Assembly: GCA_937896235.1 (NCBI GenBank)
Contig: CALBMX010000032.1
Location: 111,052 to 175,051 of the forward strand
Reading direction: 5' to 3'
Source: an uncultured bacterium
GTDB lineage: Bacteria; Planctomycetota; UBA1135; GCA-002686595
Length of the DNA stretch: 64,000 bases
The translations under genes and the position numbers were made by a program. The notes under the pieces are model-generated. The model searched no databases. It was not told where the DNA came from and saw only the letters and a list, made by a program, of their open reading frames with translations. Positions 18,743 to 27,809 of the stretch are shown here, piece after piece. Position 1 is the stretch's first letter, and every line of letters starts with the position of its first letter.

Positions 18743-19725
18743 TGGCGGATCTCGTGGACAGCCGTTGGAGTGAAGCCGAGCTACACCAGTGGCTACGGGC
18801 TGAACTTTCCGTCGATGGTGCCGGTCGCAAGGCGGGAACGCACGACGCCGCGGTCCTCGCAAGGGAGCAGGGGGCATCGGTTCTCTGTTGCGACAGAACC
18901 GAAGAGGGCGTCCATTTTGAATCGGGTGCTGATCCCATCGCTATCGGATGGAAAGCTGCCGCTCGCGCATTGTCTGATTTGGCTGCGACTGCGGCTACAC
19001 CCCGCGCGCTCTTGCTTTCGTTAGCCGCACCAGAGTCGCGAAGTCTTGTTTGGATGCAAGCGGTGATAAGGGGAGTCATGAATGCGGCCGCTAGCCAAGG
19101 CGCGTTTCTCGCTGGGGGCGATTTGACCATGACAATTGGACCGGTCTCACTTGTTGTGAGTGCGTTTGGGTCGTTTGCGCCCGCTGATGAGTCCAGCCCT
19201 CCTCCAGGGCGCGACCGGGCAAAGCCGGGGCAGAAGCTCTTTGTTACGGGATTGATTGGCGGCAGCTTGCTGGGTCGGCACCTCAAAATCGAGCCGCGTG
19301 TTGTCGAGGGCCTCGAGCTGCACAAGGCCGGCGCCACTGCGATGATGGACATCAGCGATGGCCTCGCTATTGACGCTTCACGGATGGCGATTGCCTCGAA
19401 CGTAATCCTCGAAATCGCATCACTCCCCATCCATCGGGATGCCTACAAGCGCGCTGAAGAGACGGGGCAGAGCCCAGTCCATCACGCCTTGTTTGACGGT
19501 GAGGATCACGAACTTCTAGCGACGATGGATTCCGCCGCTCATGACCGGCTTGGGCCAGTGCTTGCGATGCCAATTGGTCAAGTTCTCGCCGCGACACCAA
19601 CTCGGCCCGCCGGCGTCTATATTCCATCTGCATGGCTTGGTGACGACGTGGCCGAGCCGGATTCTCAGGGAATTTGGACTCGCTTAGACCCAAAGGATGC
19701 GCGAGGATGGTCCTATGGAAGCTGA
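18742..19725 (+). CDS. thiL: Thiamine-monophosphate kinase
   Basis: ThiL phosphorylates thiamine monophosphate to the diphosphate cofactor, the last step of thiamine synthesis. It belongs to the PurM-like ATP-binding family. Marks: THDAAVL (GDDAA position), ALSDLAATAATPRALLLSLA, AGGDLTMTIGPVSL, GLIGGSLLGRHL, MMDISDGLAIDASRMA and the C-terminal FDGEDHELLATM. Length 327 is normal. GTG start at 18742 overlaps the TAG of the membrane protein by one base; the 3' end overlaps tsaE by 11 bases, so the whole block is probably translated from one mRNA. A Gly-Asp-Asp to Thr-His-Asp change in the first metal loop is noted but the other metal ligands are intact. Confidence 0.9.
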   Translation: MADLVDSRWSEAELHQWLRAELSVDGAGRKAGTHDAAVLAREQGASVLCCDRTEEGVHFESGADPIAIGWKAAARALSDLAATAATPRALLLSLAAPESRSLVWMQAVIRGVMNAAASQGAFLAGGDLTMTIGPVSLVVSAFGSFAPADESSPPPGRDRAKPGQKLFVTGLIGGSLLGRHLKIEPRVVEGLELHKAGATAMMDISDGLAIDASRMAIASNVILEIASLPIHRDAYKRAEETGQSPVHHALFDGEDHELLATMDSAAHDRLGPVLAMPIGQVLAATPTRPAGVYIPSAWLGDDVAEPDSQGIWTRLDPKDARGWSYGS

Positions 19726-20371
19726 GCCCCAAAGCTGTATCGAACTGCTCTCCACCTCCGTGGAGGCCACCCTCGCTTGGGCCGAGTCACTTGGCCGGCT
19801 CTTGGGCCCCGGAGCCGTCATCGCACTGGATGGAGATCTGGGCGCAGGGAAGACCACCTTTGCACGTGGCTTATGCGCGGGCTTGGGCGTGACCGAGCCC
19901 GTTCACAGTCCCTCGTACACCTTGATGCACTCCTACAGCGGGCGCCTTGAGGTCTATCACTTCGACGCGTGGATGGAGGGCAGGGAAGCCGCCTTCTTGG
20001 ACGGTGGGGGGGTCGAGTGGCTCTTCGGAGAGGGTGTCTCTGTGATCGAGTGGGCCCGACGAGTCGAGGATTACATGCCCTCCGAGCGACTAGAGATCGA
20101 GTTTCTTCATTTGAAAGCCCCCGCGATTGACGATGACGGGCACCCGATCGGGGATCCGATTCGGGGGATCCGAGTTCGTGCTCGCGGGCAAGCCTATCTA
20201 GAGCTTGTCACGCAACTGACCGACCCGAAGTCTCTCCCGAACGGCCTTAGAAGGGCGGAGGAGGCCGATAGGCTGCCTCCAGCGCGAAGCTCCGGTTCTT
20301 TGAGGGAATCCCCAGATTCGGTGAACCGAGGCTCGGACGGGCCGTTAGAGGCCCCGGAAAGGTTGATTTGA
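19715..20371 (+). CDS. tsaE: tRNA t6A biosynthesis ATPase TsaE, with C-terminal extension
   Basis: TsaE is the small ATPase that drives the TsaBD threonylcarbamoyl-transfer complex for t6A37 in tRNA. The Walker A DGDLGAGKTTFARGL lies at about residues 40-54, then the switch region HSPSYTLMHSY, the YHFDAWM Walker B-like motif, and VIEWARRVEDYMP. The usual length is about 150; here about 65 residues follow the core, ending in a polar, low-complexity tail. ATG 19715 is preferred to ATG 19697, because GAGG sits 8 bases before 19715. Its TGA overlaps the TTG start of the sigma factor by 4 bases. Confidence 0.9.
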   Translation: MEAEPQSCIELLSTSVEATLAWAESLGRLLGPGAVIALDGDLGAGKTTFARGLCAGLGVTEPVHSPSYTLMHSYSGRLEVYHFDAWMEGREAAFLDGGGVEWLFGEGVSVIEWARRVEDYMPSERLEIEFLHLKAPAIDDDGHPIGDPIRGIRVRARGQAYLELVTQLTDPKSLPNGLRRAEEADRLPPARSSGSLRESPDSVNRGSDGPLEAPERLI

Positions 20372-20964
20372 GCAACGACTGGCATTTCGAAAAGGACCCT
20401 TTGGTGGCCCTGCGGGAAGGAGATCCCGGTCCCTTCGAATCCTTCGTTCCAAAAGGTATTGTGGCTTTGACCGGGTTTTTTCGGCGGCAAGGTGCGGGTC
20501 CCTCGGAAGCCGAGGATCTCGCGCAGGAAGTCTTGATGAGAATGGTTCAACGAATCGAAAAGTACGAATCCCAGGAGCGCTTCGCGGCTTACGTTTTTCG
20601 CGTGGCGCGCAATGCGTGGATTGACAGTCGTCGCCGCCGCGCGGCTCGGCCTCAACCCATTCGTCTTGAAACGGAAGACAGCGAAATGGGCGTATTCAAA
20701 TTAGACCCCATCGATCCGGGCGCCGGGCCAGCGCATCATTTGGAGGTCGCCGACGAAGCTAAACGTGTCGCCGACGCACTTGCAAACCTGAGCCCAAATC
20801 ACCGCGAGGTCTTCGAGCTAGGAGTCTTACAAGAGCTTCCCTATGTCGAGATTAGTGCGCTTCTCGCCGTTCCCGTCGGCACCGTCAAATCACGCATGTT
20901 TCACGCCATGCGCACTCTTCGCGAGCTCCTCGAAGAGACACCTGCACGAGGGCGAATCCAGTAA
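20368..20964 (+). CDS. RNA polymerase sigma factor, sigma-70/ECF type
   Basis: A 198-residue sigma factor with region 2 (SEAEDLAQEVLMRMVQRI and AYVFRVARNAWIDSRRRR, residues about 48-90) and region 4 (LSPNHREVFELGVLQELPY, then ISALLAVPVGTVKSRMFHAM, about 135-185). No region 3, hence ECF-like. TTG start at 20368 lies in a TTGA overlap with the tsaE stop, and GGAAAGG (20355-20361) precedes it by 6 bases, supporting that start. The next gene begins in the TAATG of this gene's stop. It likely directs RNA polymerase to a small regulon in response to an envelope signal relayed by the downstream membrane protein. Its own target promoters cannot be read from this window. Confidence 0.9.
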   Translation: MSNDWHFEKDPLVALREGDPGPFESFVPKGIVALTGFFRRQGAGPSEAEDLAQEVLMRMVQRIEKYESQERFAAYVFRVARNAWIDSRRRRAARPQPIRLETEDSEMGVFKLDPIDPGAGPAHHLEVADEAKRVADALANLSPNHREVFELGVLQELPYVEISALLAVPVGTVKSRMFHAMRTLRELLEETPARGRIQ

Positions 20965-21515
20965 TGTCAAAAGACCCTAGACTTTCAGCAGAACAAGAGC
21001 GCTTGCTCGACCTGGCCATCGGTCGAGGCACGCTTCCTAACGTGTCCGATGGGTTGGGAGGCGAAGCGGCAGCCTTGCGCGAGTTTGTACAGCAGACGCG
21101 CGCTAGCCTCAGCGTGTTGGACACGATGGACGCCGCTCGCCTTGAGTTAGCCAAAGCTGAGCTCGCAGAGGCATGTGAGGAGCGGATTGCGGCATCCGGT
21201 CACCCGGGAATCTTTGGAGATTTCGTATTGGGATTTGAGTTCTTCAAAGCTCGCTTGAAGCGCAACGCCGCGCTGCGCATGGCCGCCGCGAGTCTTCTAG
21301 TCCACTTGACCGCGCTCCCCGTTTTGGCATGGTTCGCCTTTGCCAAGCCCGAGCCCGGTTACATCACCATCCGCTTTGAGGAGGCCCCCGTGGTCTTGAC
21401 CGAGGAGCCCGGTGACGAGATCCTTGATATGAAAGTGGAAGATGCCATTGAAGTCTTAGACGCGGAGCTAAAGGCTGACGAGAAGTCAGACATGGTGCTT
21501 GAGTCTGAAGAGTGA
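20964..21515 (+). CDS. Probable single-pass membrane anti-sigma partner
   Basis: A 183-residue protein that overlaps the sigma-factor stop by one base. About 110 cytosolic helical residues are followed by a membrane segment (MAAASLLVHLTALPVLAWFAF, about residues 111-131) and an acidic extracytoplasmic tail (LTEEPGDEILDMKVED). Gene order and topology fit an anti-sigma factor, but the zinc-binding His-x3-Cys-x2-Cys of ZAS-type anti-sigmas is absent. The call rests on context and topology, not on a recognised domain. It overlaps the upstream part of the ROK kinase open frame, where start choice is uncertain. Confidence 0.55.
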   Translation: MSKDPRLSAEQERLLDLAIGRGTLPNVSDGLGGEAAALREFVQQTRASLSVLDTMDAARLELAKAELAEACEERIAASGHPGIFGDFVLGFEFFKARLKRNAALRMAAASLLVHLTALPVLAWFAFAKPEPGYITIRFEEAPVVLTEEPGDEILDMKVEDAIEVLDAELKADEKSDMVLESEE

Positions 21516-21534
21516 GAACGGTTCCCTTGGAGTC

Positions 21535-22506
21535 GTGAAAAATCAAGATACGTTTTTTGCCGTTGATTTAGGCGGCACCGGCACGGCTGTAGCCCTTGTC
21601 TCGAGGGATGGCAAAGTGCTTTCGCAGTCGAGGTTTGCCACGCGCGAGTTCGTGCTAAAGGATCGACCCCATGTTTTTGGTTCGGAGGTAGCGCGACAAC
21701 TCGGCCAGTTGTTACAGGGATTCCAAGGGGAGCCGCCTACGCATCTCGGCATCGGTGCACCCGACGGGAACTTCTTCAGCGGTGAGGTCCTCTACGCCCC
21801 AAACCTCGCTTGGCGCGGCGCGGTCCCCCTTGTGAAGATCCTCGAAGACCAGACAGGGCTTTCGGTCATCCTCGACAATGACGCGAACGCCGCTGCTCTT
21901 GGCGAGGGACTCTTTGGTGCGGGCCGAGGCCTTTCGGATTTTGTCGCCGTCACGCTGGGCACAGGTGTGGGCAGTGGAATCGTTTCCAGCGGCAATGTCC
22001 TGAGGGGAGCAAATGGTTTTGGGGGTGAGCTTGGGCACCTGACCGTCGTTCCTGGTGGACGCGTTTGCGGCTGTGGGGGATTGGGATGCCTTGAAACTTA
22101 TGCTTCGGTTACCGCTCTCATAAGGACAGTGATTAACGGCGTTCTTAACAAGTCCTCTGGCAGCGGAGATTTTGATGCGGCCCTGCTAGAGCGAGATCCC
22201 GAAGCGGCCGGTCCGATCCTGTCTGCAAGTGCATTAGCGGGGAATCCCTTGGCGCTCGGGGCCTATCGCTTGGCAGGAGAGAGCCTGGGAAACGCGTTTG
22301 CTCAGCTCACAACCTTGCTAGCTCCCGAGTGTTTCATCCTCTCCGGTGGCATGTTGGCGGCGGGGGATCTTTTCTTGGCTCCACTGCGGGAGCGCTTCGC
22401 TCTCAATGCAGCGCGCTTCCACAAGCCATTGCCCAGAATCGTGCTTTCCGGGCTTGGCTCGGGCGATGCCGCTCTACTTGGCGCGGCTTCCCTTTGCTTT
22501 TCTTGA
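21535..22506 (+). CDS. ROK-family sugar kinase (glucokinase-like)
   Basis: A 323-residue sugar kinase. The phosphate loop FAVDLGGTGTAVALV lies at residue 7 onwards, the catalytic Asp in LDNDANAAALGEGLFG, the second phosphate motif in VTLGTGVGSGIV, and the ROK zinc site as GELGHLTV plus CGCGGLGCLETYAS (His, then Cys-x-Cys-x4-Cys). These are the ROK marks, so a cytosolic glucose or N-acetylsugar kinase is expected; specificity is not resolved. The start is uncertain: GTG 21535 places the motif near the N-terminus as in homologues, while a TTG at 21499 would add 12 residues overlapping the previous gene. Confidence 0.88.
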   Translation: MKNQDTFFAVDLGGTGTAVALVSRDGKVLSQSRFATREFVLKDRPHVFGSEVARQLGQLLQGFQGEPPTHLGIGAPDGNFFSGEVLYAPNLAWRGAVPLVKILEDQTGLSVILDNDANAAALGEGLFGAGRGLSDFVAVTLGTGVGSGIVSSGNVLRGANGFGGELGHLTVVPGGRVCGCGGLGCLETYASVTALIRTVINGVLNKSSGSGDFDAALLERDPEAAGPILSASALAGNPLALGAYRLAGESLGNAFAQLTTLLAPECFILSGGMLAAGDLFLAPLRERFALNAARFHKPLPRIVLSGLGSGDAALLGAASLCFS

Positions 22507-22561
22507 GTCAGTAGCCTCCTATCTGTAGTTACTAGGCCTAGGTGGGGCTATCCTTTGGCGC

Positions 22562-24118
22562 ATGCAAACGACTCGAGCAGCACGCACCAAGAACACGCCT
22601 ATGCCATTTCGCTTCCCCCCATTCGCCCTTGCGGCTTTGGCTTGGACATCATTTGCCGGTCTCGCTCCAGCGGCCGCACAGGTGGTGGTACAGAATGAAG
22701 TAACTCCACTAACGTTGGAAGACGCCGTCCTGCTCGCTCTCGAAAACAACGTCGGCCTTCGCATAGAGGTGTTCCGGGAGGAGGTTCAGCTCTATACCCA
22801 TCTCGGTTCGTGGGGGAGTTTTGATCCCTTAGCTACGGTCACGGGAACCTATCGGGATAGTGAACAGCCGGCAACGAGCTCTCTGTCCGGAGGATCGGTA
22901 GTGAAGTCGGATTCGATCGATCTGAGTGCGGGTGTTCAATTTCCGCTTCAGAGTGGTGGTCGGTTTGATCTTGGATATAGCCACCAGAACTCCTCTTCAA
23001 CCTCGTCCTTTGCTTTGGACGACACGTTGACCAACTCAGCCATGAGCCTGTCCTATACCCAGCCTCTTCTGCGAGGTGCGTGGAGTGGTTACAACACAGT
23101 GGAACAGGAAAAAGCTGAATTGCGTTGGTTGCAAGCAAAAGAGCACCATCGGGAAATCCGAATCACGCTCATTCTGGATGTCGTTCAATCCTACTGGGAT
23201 CTCGTTGCGGCGCTCGAGGGACTTGCTGTGCAGAGAGAAACCGTTGAACTCGGCCGCCAGCAGCTCGATCAAAACATGCGCCGTCTTGAAGTCGGTGTCG
23301 GCACCGAAGTCGAAGTCCTTCAGGCGGAGACCAATGTCGCCACTCAGCTGGAAGTTTTGCTTCGCGCAGAGACCAGTGCGCTCGCAGCCGACGATGTACT
23401 AAAGGCACTTCTTTTCGCCCGTTCGGAGGGTGATGGATGGGAGGATTGGTACCAGTGGTGGGACCAACCCATTCTGCCCGGGACCCCACTTCCCGAGGTC
23501 GACGAAAAGCTCCCTCTGGACTGGATTGGATCACTCGGATTGGCGCTCAAGGAACGCCCTGAGCTTGCGCAGCGCCGCATCGATATCGAGATCAGCGAGT
23601 TCGACATCATGAAGGCCGGCTCCGAAGAGAGCGCTGGTTTGGACTTTACGGTCAGTCTCTCCAGTAGTGGCGTGAATGGGAAATCTTCGGAAGCTGTAAA
23701 GGCTGCGACCTCGTTCGAATTCCCGACTGCCTCCGCGGGGCTGACCTATTCAGCTCCTCTCTACAATCGCGCCGCGGAAAACGCTGTTCGCTCGGCACGA
23801 GTTGGGTTGCGCTCCGCACGCTTAGTTTACGAGCAGGCGGAGACTGCGATCCTAACGGAAGTTCGTGCTGCCGTTCGCGGAGTCAAATATCAAGCCGAGG
23901 CCGTCCGCGCCTCCCGTACCAGCTACGATTTGGCTTTGCGTCAACTGGATGCTGAGAACGCGCGCTTCGAACAGGGCCTAGCCACGAACTTTCAAGTGCT
24001 GGAGTACCAGCAGCAACTCTCCCAGGCCAAGGCGAACCTGGTGTCCTCAAGGACCGGCTATGCCAAGGCGCGAACGACCCTCGTCAAGGCTGAGGGACGC
24101 CTGGACAACGACCTCTAA
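22562..24118 (+). CDS. TolC-family outer membrane efflux protein
   Basis: A 518-residue exported protein. A signal peptide ends near APAAAQ; an internal ATG at 22601 (MPFRFPPFALAALAW) gives a shorter, more typical signal and is an alternative start. The mature part contains LTLEDAVLLALENNVGL and the TolC-type repeat LALRQLDAENARFEQGLATN with FQVLEYQQQLSQAKANLVSS. The second half repeats the first in arrangement, as in outer membrane efflux (OEP) proteins that trimerise into a beta-barrel and periplasmic tunnel. No inner-membrane pump or adaptor gene is adjacent, so its partner is encoded elsewhere. Its presence shows an outer membrane. Confidence 0.9.
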   Translation: MQTTRAARTKNTPMPFRFPPFALAALAWTSFAGLAPAAAQVVVQNEVTPLTLEDAVLLALENNVGLRIEVFREEVQLYTHLGSWGSFDPLATVTGTYRDSEQPATSSLSGGSVVKSDSIDLSAGVQFPLQSGGRFDLGYSHQNSSSTSSFALDDTLTNSAMSLSYTQPLLRGAWSGYNTVEQEKAELRWLQAKEHHREIRITLILDVVQSYWDLVAALEGLAVQRETVELGRQQLDQNMRRLEVGVGTEVEVLQAETNVATQLEVLLRAETSALAADDVLKALLFARSEGDGWEDWYQWWDQPILPGTPLPEVDEKLPLDWIGSLGLALKERPELAQRRIDIEISEFDIMKAGSEESAGLDFTVSLSSSGVNGKSSEAVKAATSFEFPTASAGLTYSAPLYNRAAENAVRSARVGLRSARLVYEQAETAILTEVRAAVRGVKYQAEAVRASRTSYDLALRQLDAENARFEQGLATNFQVLEYQQQLSQAKANLVSSRTGYAKARTTLVKAEGRLDNDL

Positions 24119-24124
24119 ATTTAG

Positions 24125-25804
24125 ATGATATTCTTCTCGAAGCCATGGGCCCGCAGTCTTCGCGGCCTCTCCCTGATCCTGGTCACTTCGGCTCTCACTT
24201 GCTGTTCGGATGATGGGGATACTTCATCGCCTGAAGCTCAATCGGCGAGCTTGGCCCCCGATGATTCAGTCCTCGACGATGATTCCCGGTTACTGCTCCT
24301 CCGCTCGGACTGCGAGAAGAACTACTACTACGACAAAGACACAGGTGATGTTGTGGGCATCCTGCTGGAAAAATTACAGCATGGTGGATCCGACCAACTG
24401 AAACGAAGTAAAGAGGAGCTCTCGGAGCTCGGTGTGATCGCACTTCCCGAGGTTAGCCGCCTCTTGAATCGCAATTTTGATTCGGAAGGTGGGTTCTCCG
24501 TGGTCCAAAACTGTATTGAGATTCTGGGTTCGATGAATACCCCCGGGGCGCACGATCCCCTCGTAAAGTGTTTGGATCACCCTCGAGATGCTGTGCGAGC
24601 AGCTACGCTGCGCGCGCTTACCAAAGGCACCGCGCAACCCGAGGATTTTGAGCGTCTTCTTGGTCATCTCCCCGTTGAGCGCGAGGTTCCACGCCAACTT
24701 GCGGCCGTATCTTTATACGTGGCTGATCCCGTTCGCGCAGCCAACGAGTATCTCGATTGGTTTGAGAGCAATCGCAATCAAGATCTTTGGCCCTTTGTCA
24801 TCGCCAAGGTCGTCCAAGAGCGTGATCCAGGCGTGGTGAGTCGCTGTGGAGAGGTCTTTGACAAGGTTCCCGACGTTGTAGGTATGTGGCTGGCCGCATC
24901 AGCTTCTGCCGCAGGAAACAGTGAGGCATTTGCATTGATTCAAAACCTCTTGATGTCTCCTTCGGAAGGCCAGAGGACACCCGCGGTTACCGCGATGATT
25001 GGTGCCGGAATGTTGGACGAGCTGCGGCCCATGCTAAATGGTGATCCCAACGCGAATATTCGTACACTGATCGGACAGGCCGCCATTGGTGCCGACCCGG
25101 CTCCGGAATGGCTTCTGGAGGAGATGACCACGATGCTTGGGGATGGCAGTGCCCAAGTGCGAAATCTTGCGCTTGGATATCTCGTCAGTGTGAATGAACC
25201 CACAGCCCTCGACCTCTGTATCTCCATGCTTCGAGGCACGCGCTCGGAGTTGCAAGACTCCGTTTTAGTCTTAGTGCAGAGGCTGCCGAGCCAACCTGAA
25301 TTCGCAATTCGCTGCATGGAAACTCTTTTTGAGGTCGACGCAAAGGAGAGCCATCTCGAGCTGAGTGAGCGAGTGAGTACGCTGCAAGCGATTGGACAAA
25401 TACCACTGGCAGAAGCAGCCATGTACTTGCGTGAGATGGGACTCTCCGGGAAAGGGAAAGCCCAGAGCTTGGACGTTCACCGCTTCGCCATGCTACAGGC
25501 GGCCAATACGGGTACCCTTGGGCGTGAATGGTTGAGGGAGGAGCTAGCATCCGAGACCAACCCCAAGCGCCGTTTGGATATTATTTGGGCGATCAGCTCG
25601 GACCGGGACGAGCTAAGTCGCTCCTTTCTAATCGATCATATCCAGTCGGAGATCGGCCCGAATGAGCTCTTGTTTTCCGCGGATCGTCTCGTGCGGATTG
25701 GCCCGACCTCCCGGGTGGCTCCCGTTCTTAAGCGCGTAGCGCTCGACGTGCGGGATCAGACCGTCCGCTCTGCGATCCAGTGCCTTTTATGGAAGTGGTA
25801 CTAA
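24125..25804 (+). CDS. Exported HEAT-repeat protein, probable lipoprotein
   Basis: A 559-residue protein starting 6 bases after the TolC-like gene. The N-terminus has a signal with a loose lipobox (VTSALTCCSDDGD), followed by an acidic linker. The body is a series of HEAT-like helical pairs, for example PLVKCLDHPRDAVRAATLRA and EMTTMLGDGSAQVRNLALGY. HEAT solenoids bind protein partners; no enzyme motif is visible. It is not closely similar to the three tandem HEAT proteins at 37719-44477, which share their own N- and C-terminal signatures. The stop overlaps the opposing pilin-like gene by 4 bases. Confidence 0.8.
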   Translation: MIFFSKPWARSLRGLSLILVTSALTCCSDDGDTSSPEAQSASLAPDDSVLDDDSRLLLLRSDCEKNYYYDKDTGDVVGILLEKLQHGGSDQLKRSKEELSELGVIALPEVSRLLNRNFDSEGGFSVVQNCIEILGSMNTPGAHDPLVKCLDHPRDAVRAATLRALTKGTAQPEDFERLLGHLPVEREVPRQLAAVSLYVADPVRAANEYLDWFESNRNQDLWPFVIAKVVQERDPGVVSRCGEVFDKVPDVVGMWLAASASAAGNSEAFALIQNLLMSPSEGQRTPAVTAMIGAGMLDELRPMLNGDPNANIRTLIGQAAIGADPAPEWLLEEMTTMLGDGSAQVRNLALGYLVSVNEPTALDLCISMLRGTRSELQDSVLVLVQRLPSQPEFAIRCMETLFEVDAKESHLELSERVSTLQAIGQIPLAEAAMYLREMGLSGKGKAQSLDVHRFAMLQAANTGTLGREWLREELASETNPKRRLDIIWAISSDRDELSRSFLIDHIQSEIGPNELLFSADRLVRIGPTSRVAPVLKRVALDVRDQTVRSAIQCLLWKWY

Positions 25805-26322
25805 AACCCGGGCCAGGACTTGCTGGGCCGGTGATCTAGACCACCCCAAGAGCCATCTTGGTTTAGATTGGCTACGAGCTTACCCTCACGAGTTAGTGCG
25901 TACGCCGTTTGGCCTGTTTGGCCTAGGTCGAATGGCCAAGCGACAAGCACAAACGCTCCGCCAGCAGCGGCGTCTCGCCATTCAAAAAGGTAGCCGTGAC
26001 GAAGGAATAGACGCCCGTCTTCCGTCAAAAATTCACCATCCGTTAAGTTGGACTTAAGGGAATCGTCGGTTTGGGTAACCTCTTCCAGGCTGCGGGGAGT
26101 GGCGGCAAACACCTCGGAATTCAAACTGTTGGCGATCGCTGAGAGCAAGTTTTTCGCATGGGACTCATTCTCGGAAATCGCCATTCCGCGCAAACTCGAG
26201 AGGGTGATTACGACAATCACAGAGAAGACGGCGGTAAGCGTTGCGATCCCCATCATAGAGATGCCTGCGATGGAGTGGGCTGGAGCTGAGGACGAGTCGT
26301 TAAAGGAATTGCCGATTTGCAT
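25801..26322 (-). CDS. Pilin-like (pseudopilin) membrane protein
   Basis: A 173-residue protein on the minus strand. After a 20-residue polar leader comes a pilin-type hydrophobic helix, ISMMGIATLTAVFSVIVVIT, that continues into an amphipathic helix (NLLSAIANSLNSEVFAA). A small globular domain rich in beta-type residues follows (FLTEDGRLFLRHGYLFEWRD, GAFVLVAWPFDLG). This layout is that of type IV pilins and pseudopilins, and resembles the many such exported proteins of Planctomycetes. The canonical G-F-x3-E after cleavage is not clear (G-ISMMG, no Glu at +5), so processing by PilD is uncertain. Confidence 0.55.
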   Translation of the reverse strand: MQIGNSFNDSSSAPAHSIAGISMMGIATLTAVFSVIVVITLSSLRGMAISENESHAKNLLSAIANSLNSEVFAATPRSLEEVTQTDDSLKSNLTDGEFLTEDGRLFLRHGYLFEWRDAAAGGAFVLVAWPFDLGQTGQTAYALTREGKLVANLNQDGSWGGLDHRPSKSWPGF

Positions 26323-26480
26323 TGCGTGGGGCTGGAGTCGTTGCAGAGAATGGGTGTGCTCGATTCTGCTATGACTCCGCCCGCACTTCCAATGAGATCC
26401 GCTGAAAAGAGGATTCCTTTCAAAACGTACCCGAAGAGGCGTTGACCAGGCCTCCCTATTTCAGTTACCTCTTCTGCGAG

Positions 26481-27809
26481 ATGGTACAAGCAAAAACAAG
26501 GCACATCCCTCGGGAGCTCGATCAGGCCGCGAAGACAGTCGCGCAGACTCTGCAAGCTGCGGGGTTCCGGGCCTGGATTGTAGGCGGGGCAGTTCGCGAC
26601 TTGGTTATCGGGAGGAAGGTCTCGGAAATCGACATGACCTCGGCTGCGCGGCCAGAGGTGATTGAGGCGCTTTTTGAACACACGATTGGCGTGGGGAAAG
26701 CGTTCGGAACCATGATCGTAGTTTTGGGGGATGTTCAGATCGAGTTGACCACTTTTCGCGCTGACGGCGAATACAGGGATGGTCGCCATCCCGAAAGTGT
26801 GCAGTACAGCGATACTCCCGAGCAGGACGCCGAGCGAAGGGACTTCACCTGCAACGCGATGTTCCTGGACCCGCTCACCGATGAGTTCCTAGATCCAACG
26901 GGCGGACAAGCCGACCTGTTGGGGGGGGTGTTGAGAACGGTTGGGAATGCGAGCGAGCGGTTTTCAGAGGATGCCCTGCGGTTACTTCGGCTGGCGCGTT
27001 TTGCAGCTCGACTCGATCTCGAAGTTCCAGACGATATTCGCGATGCGGCAATCGCCTGTGCGCCTCGTCTTAGTCAAATCAGTAAGGAGCGCGTCCTCGC
27101 GGAGCTGACGAAAATCCTTACCGCTCGGGACTGCCATAAAGCGATTGGCCTTATGTTCGAGCTCGGGATGATCTCCTATGCGCTTCCCGAACTCGCCTTG
27201 CTGCACGGGGAGTTCTATGGGAACGAAGATTCGATCGGGCGCCGGATGAGTGCGCTTGAGTGGTTGGAATCTGATCACCTAGCCTCCGGATTGGCGGTGC
27301 TTTTTGATCCCCTTGGCGGTGAGCTCGAGAGCGCGCGATCCGCGCTGTTGAGCCTGAAGCCATCCAAGGCCCTCGCGCGGGAGGTTGAGCAGCTCTGGGA
27401 GACTCTGACCGCCTTGGAGGCACTCGAGCCCATGGATGCAGTAGACGTCGACAGAGGGCCTCATCGCGCCGCGCGACTGCTAATCTTGGGCCACTCCAAC
27501 TGGCCTCGGGCCAGAGACCTGGCGGCGGCCTTTGGCGATATTCGAAGCCTCTCTGACGCTTTCGAGGGAGGGCACCTGGGAAGGAACGGGCGGGAGCTAG
27601 CCGAGTTTGCGTCAGAACTCTCGGCGGGCGACATTGCGCCTACGCCACTGCTCGGCTCCAAAGATTTGGGAGCGCTGGAATTGCGACCCGGACCACTTTG
27701 GGGCGAGACTCTTCAGGCGTCGTATGTCGCTCAACTCGAGGGGAAGCTAAAAACGCGAGAAGAAGCCTTAGCGTGGCTCGAGGTGCGCGCGGCTAGCTCG
27801 GCGGAATGA
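26481..27809 (+). CDS. CCA tRNA nucleotidyltransferase / poly(A) polymerase family
   Basis: A class II nucleotidyltransferase that adds CCA (or A tails) to RNA. The head domain contains WIVGGAVRDLVIGR, then the metal motif as SEIDMTSAARPEVIEALF, ELTTFRADGEYRDGRHPESV, AERRDFTCNAMFLDPL, LDPTGGQADLLGGVLRTVG and FSEDALRLLRLARFAARL, all in family order. The first catalytic Asp of the usual D-x-D reads Glu (E-I-D), which is unusual. Length from ATG 26481 is 442; an in-frame TTG at 26442 would add 13 residues. The C-terminal region lacks an evident HD domain. The 3' end overlaps the opposing ubiA-like gene by 17 bases. Confidence 0.87.
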   Translation: MVQAKTRHIPRELDQAAKTVAQTLQAAGFRAWIVGGAVRDLVIGRKVSEIDMTSAARPEVIEALFEHTIGVGKAFGTMIVVLGDVQIELTTFRADGEYRDGRHPESVQYSDTPEQDAERRDFTCNAMFLDPLTDEFLDPTGGQADLLGGVLRTVGNASERFSEDALRLLRLARFAARLDLEVPDDIRDAAIACAPRLSQISKERVLAELTKILTARDCHKAIGLMFELGMISYALPELALLHGEFYGNEDSIGRRMSALEWLESDHLASGLAVLFDPLGGELESARSALLSLKPSKALAREVEQLWETLTALEALEPMDAVDVDRGPHRAARLLILGHSNWPRARDLAAAFGDIRSLSDAFEGGHLGRNGRELAEFASELSAGDIAPTPLLGSKDLGALELRPGPLWGETLQASYVAQLEGKLKTREEALAWLEVRAASSAE

